A DNA stretch of 14,012 nt from Bacilli bacterium (GTDB taxonomy: Bacteria > Bacillota_I > Bacilli_A > RF39 > UBA660), in the NCBI GenBank assembly GCA_900751815.1, contig CAADST010000176.1, positions 1-14,012 on the forward strand. The letters run 5' to 3'. A program made the translations under genes and the position numbers. Each line of letters begins with the position of its first letter. Position 1 is the stretch's first letter. The notes under the pieces were generated by a model. That model saw only the letters and a program-made list of their open reading frames with translations, made no database searches and had not been told where the DNA came from. This document shows, one piece after another, positions 11,691 to 14,012 of this stretch.

Positions 11691-11975
11691 ATGAAAAAAA
11701 CTAAGAAAGAAAAGAAAAGATTAGTGTTTATTTCGTTTTGTATAATAGGGTTATTAGTAACTTTAGTTTCATCAGTATTTAAAGACTGGCAAGAAATAAT
11801 GGATAATAATAGTCAAATTAAGGCTTTAAATGCCGAATATGAAAATTTACTTAGTGAAGAAGAAAAGTTAGAAAGTGATGTTACAAAATTACAAGATAGT
11901 GAATATGTAATGCGTTATGCTAAAGAAAAATTTATGTATAGCGAAGATGGAGATACAATATTAAGAATGGATTAA
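11691..11975 (+). CDS. divIC: Septum formation initiator family protein DivIC/FtsB
   Basis: DivIC (FtsB family) is a bitopic membrane protein that works with FtsL and DivIB/FtsQ to activate septal peptidoglycan synthesis. The 94-residue protein has a basic cytosolic N-terminus, one membrane helix at about residues 11-30, a coiled coil at about 33-68 ([24 protein letters not shown] pattern), and the conserved C-terminal motif [20 protein letters not shown], parallel to YARKKYFYSKDGE of Bacillus DivIC. The length is normal. The ATG has AAGGAG five bases upstream. Order yabP-yabQ-divIC is as in B. subtilis. Its stop overlaps that of convergent clpP by four bases. Confidence 0.92.
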   Translation: MKKTKKEKKRLVFISFCIIGLLVTLVSSVFKDWQEIMDNNSQIKALNAEYENLLSEEEKLESDVTKLQDSEYVMRYAKEKFMYSEDGDTILRMD

Positions 11976-11988
11976 AATTCATTCTTTT
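11963..11988 (+). terminator. Terminator-like hairpin over the divIC/clpP stop overlap
   Basis: AAGAATGGA (11963-11971) pairs with TTCATTCTT (11978-11986), nine pairs with one G-T, around the loop TTAAAA, then TTTTC. It overlaps both stop codons, so it could end divIC transcription inside the clpP gene. Confidence 0.45.
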
Positions 11989-12550
11989 CTATTATTTTAT
12001 CAATTAAACCATATTCTAGAGCTTCACTTGCTGATAGGAAATTGTCGCGTTCAGTATCATTATAGATTTTTTCTAGTGGTTGATTTGTGTTTTTGGCTAA
12101 AATTTGGTTTAGTTTTTCTTTTAATTTAATGATTCGTTCTGCGGCAATTTTGATGTCTGTTGCTTGACCTTGAGCACCTCCGAGTGGTTGATGAATCATT
12201 ACTTCCGTATTAGGTAAGGCATATCTAATGTTACCACTAGATAAAAGGAATGCTGCCATAGATGCCGTCATGCCAATACCAATAGTTATTACTTTGCTTT
12301 TAATGAAATTCATAGTGTCATAAATACTCATCCCCGATGTAATAGATCCACCGGGACTATTGATATATAAATAAATATCCTCATTAGATAAATTATCTAA
12401 ATATAAAAGTTCACTAATTACAATAGAAGCTACTGAATCATTAATTTCACCAGTTAAAAAGATAATTCGGTCTTTTAGAAGTCTAGAATATAAATCATAG
12501 GCATATTCTTTATTACTACTTTTTTCAATTACTGTTGGAATAATATTCAA
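11972..12550 (-). CDS. clpP: ATP-dependent Clp protease proteolytic subunit
   Basis: ClpP forms the two-ring, 14-subunit serine peptidase that degrades proteins unfolded by ClpC or ClpX. The 192-residue sequence shows [16 protein letters not shown], the catalytic serine S97 in [12 protein letters not shown]120 in [12 protein letters not shown] and D169 in [11 protein letters not shown], so the triad is complete. Two features differ from common ClpP: the nucleophile context is TASMAA where GxAASMGA is usual, and the loop after the serine is two residues short (GNIRYALPN in place of GAKGKRFALPN), which is why His lies 23 and not 25 residues after Ser. I place the start at TTG 12550, because AGGTGAT (12561-12555) lies four bases before it; the GTG at 12559 overlaps that site. 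It converges on divIC and diverges from the kinase gene. Confidence 0.93.
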   Translation of the reverse strand: MNIIPTVIEKSSNKEYAYDLYSRLLKDRIIFLTGEINDSVASIVISELLYLDNLSNEDIYLYINSPGGSITSGMSIYDTMNFIKSKVITIGIGMTASMAAFLLSSGNIRYALPNTEVMIHQPLGGAQGQATDIKIAAERIIKLKEKLNQILAKNTNQPLEKIYNDTERDNFLSASEALEYGLIDKIIEKNEF

Positions 12551-12570
12551 AATAATCACCTAAAATAATA

Positions 12571-12598
12571 ATAGTAAAAAAGTTGATATTTTATTCAA
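12571..12598 (-). promoter_or_regulatory. Candidate clpP promoter
   Basis: On the minus strand TTGAAT (12598-12593) and TACTAT (12576-12571) are 16 bp apart. No CtsR-like heptad repeats or CIRCE element are visible in the 93-bp gap, so heat-shock control by those regulators is not supported. Confidence 0.4.
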
Positions 12599-12613
12599 AA
12601 AAAAAATAATTTA

Positions 12614-12622
12614 TGATATAAT
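12614..12622 (+). promoter_or_regulatory. Extended -10 promoter of the kinase gene
   Basis: TGATATAAT is an extended -10; a weak TTCAAA at 12594-12599 is 17 bp upstream. GAGGG at 12633-12637 is the ribosome binding site. Confidence 0.5.
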
Positions 12623-12643
12623 TTAATAGAATGAGGGATTGAT

Positions 12644-14012
12644 ATGGAAAAAGTAAAAATTACTTTTCAAGATGATACAGAACATTTCTATGAAAAAGGA
12701 ATACTTTTTTATGATGTGAGTAAAGACTATAATATGGAAAATATTATGGGATATAAAGTTGGCAATGAAGTTTATTCGTTAGATACTAAAGTAATAGAAG
12801 AAGAAAAGATTGAATTTATTAATACTAATGATATAATTGGTAATAAAATATATAAAGCGGGATTGAAATATTTATTTGAAATTGCTTTAATTGAAACTTT
12901 TCCAGGAATGGAAGTAAGTTATGAACATAGTGTTCCAAGAGGAATGCTGGGAGTTGTTAAGGGCGATAAAATATTAACGCAGGATGATTTATCAAAAATT
13001 AAAGAAAAAATGGCTGTAATAGTTGGTAATAATGAGACTATTGAGAGATTGAATGTTCATCCTAAAGATGCAATTAAATATTATAAAAGATGTAATGAAT
13101 TAGAAAAAGCGATGAATGTTCAAAGTGTTAGTGATAAATTAGTTACTTTATATAAGTTGCATAATAAATTAAATTATTTTTATTCAATTATGCCATATAA
13201 TACGGGAAGTATAAATAAATATGAACTTATCTATTTAGGTAATAATAGAATTATATTTATGTTTCCAACAACTAAAAGTAATGGTGAAGTACCCGAATAT
13301 GTGCATTATGATAATATAATTGAATCATTCTTTAAAGGAAAGAAATGGTTAGATAATTTAGAAATGCCCTATATAAGTGATTTAAACAAAACTATAGGTA
13401 GTGGTAAAATTAAAGATTTTATTAGATCTAATGAGTTAATGTTTAGTTTAGATATTGCTAAAGTAATAGATGAAATTGTTAGAGATAAAGATATTAAATT
13501 TATTTTAATTGCAGGACCATCTTCTAGTGGAAAGACTACAACTACTAAAAGAATGGCTTATTACCTAGAGGCTTTAGGGTATGATACAGTTAAAATAAGT
13601 TTGGATGATTATTTTGTAAATAGAGAAGATACTCCGAAGGATGAAGATGGTAAATATGATTTTGAACGAATAGATGCTATTGATATAGAATTATTTAATC
13701 AAGATTTAAATAGATTACTTAATGGTGAAGAAATAAATTTACCAATATATAATTTCTTAAGTGGTAAAAGAGAATATTCGAAAAATAAAATAAAATTAAA
13801 AGAAAATAGTATATTTTTAATCGAAGGGTTACATGCTTTAAATGATGAACTTACAAAGGATGTTGATAAGAAATGTAAGTATCGAATTTATTTAAGTCCT
13901 TTTATTCCTTTAAATATAGATGAACATAACTATGTTTCAACAATTGATCTAAGGTTACTTAGAAGAATTGTTAGGGACAACCGTACTAGAGGTTATGATG
14001 TATTTAATACTA
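12644..14012 (+). CDS. TGS/ThrRS-like domain fused to a uridine-kinase-type nucleoside kinase (partial at the 3' edge)
   Basis: The frame is open for 456 codons from ATG 12644 to the window edge. The start has GAGGG six bases upstream. The first 55 or so residues (VKITFQDDTEHFYEKGI ... NEVYSLDTKV) look like a TGS domain, and about 65-240 resemble the second, editing-type domain of threonyl-tRNA synthetase (LFEIALIETFPGMEVSYEHSVPRGMLG). The HxxxH editing motif is absent, so that part probably does not hydrolyse Ser-tRNA. From about 265 it is a P-loop kinase of the uridine kinase/phosphoribulokinase family: Walker A GPSSSGKTT at 291-299, KISLDDYF at 317-324, YDFERIDAID at 338-347, IFLIEGLHALN at 390-400 and RRIVRDNRTRG at 440-450. 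This three-part protein is a known type in clostridia and Thermotoga. It probably phosphorylates uridine or another nucleoside; the substrate is not certain. Confidence 0.9.
   Translation, partial: MEKVKITFQDDTEHFYEKGILFYDVSKDYNMENIMGYKVGNEVYSLDTKVIEEEKIEFINTNDIIGNKIYKAGLKYLFEIALIETFPGMEVSYEHSVPRGMLGVVKGDKILTQDDLSKIKEKMAVIVGNNETIERLNVHPKDAIKYYKRCNELEKAMNVQSVSDKLVTLYKLHNKLNYFYSIMPYNTGSINKYELIYLGNNRIIFMFPTTKSNGEVPEYVHYDNIIESFFKGKKWLDNLEMPYISDLNKTIGSGKIKDFIRSNELMFSLDIAKVIDEIVRDKDIKFILIAGPSSSGKTTTTKRMAYYLEALGYDTVKISLDDYFVNREDTPKDEDGKYDFERIDAIDIELFNQDLNRLLNGEEINLPIYNFLSGKREYSKNKIKLKENSIFLIEGLHALNDELTKDVDKKCKYRIYLSPFIPLNIDEHNYVSTIDLRLLRRIVRDNRTRGYDVFNT

Noticed and set aside
1..14012. Reverse transcriptase or DGR template repeat inside this window
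   Set aside because: No translated frame shows the RT palm motifs, and no second A-rich copy of the 3272-3394 segment was found by eye.

Overview
This is a chromosomal window from a very AT-rich, probably spore-forming Bacillota (Firmicutes) bacterium, most likely an uncultured gut member of the Bacilli/Erysipelotrichia sphere. The lineage is inferred from AT-rich codon use and family resemblance, not from a marker gene. TGA acts as a stop codon (for example at the ATGA overlaps of yabG/veg and yabP/yabQ), so the code is the standard bacterial one. No rRNA, tRNA, CRISPR array or riboswitch was recognised.

The backbone is a condensed version of the Bacillus subtilis metS-yabD-yabE-ksgA-yabG-veg ... 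spoVG ... yabP-yabQ-divIC region. Here the order is metG (3' end only), tatD, a short 3D-like secreted protein in the yabE slot, rsmA, a small membrane protein, yabG, veg, spoVG, then yabP, yabQ and divIC. Between spoVG and yabP sit an acyltransferase-3 membrane enzyme, a family I CoA-transferase, a SAM methyltransferase and an unrecognised 156-residue protein. After divIC come a convergent clpP and the 5' part of a TGS/ThrRS-like/uridine-kinase fusion that runs off the window. yabG, yabP and yabQ point to a sporulating organism.

The accessory part is about 1.33-3.46 kb, inserted between the tatD terminator and the promoter of the 3D-like gene. It holds a run of inverted repeats, an XRE regulator (minus strand), a divergently transcribed membrane-anchored surface protein with a fibronectin-III-like domain, a second small XRE regulator (minus strand) preceded by the tail of a broken paralogue, and a fragment encoding the C-terminus of a different surface protein. 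A stretch of about 110 bp in that fragment is near 57% G+C and strongly depleted in A, in a genome that is mostly A and T. Its residue pattern looks like the variable region of a diversity-generating-retroelement (DGR) target. No reverse transcriptase or template repeat lies in the window, so the DGR reading is a hypothesis with a clear genome-level test.

Transcription units are short and tightly packed. Many genes end in an intrinsic terminator that overlaps the stop codon, followed within tens of bases by a TATAAT-type promoter. Ribosome binding sites fall into two kinds: classic AAGGAG 5-8 bases from the start, and GGTGAT-like sites 3-4 bases from the start. The second kind helps choose the starts of yabG, yabP, clpP and two membrane protein genes.
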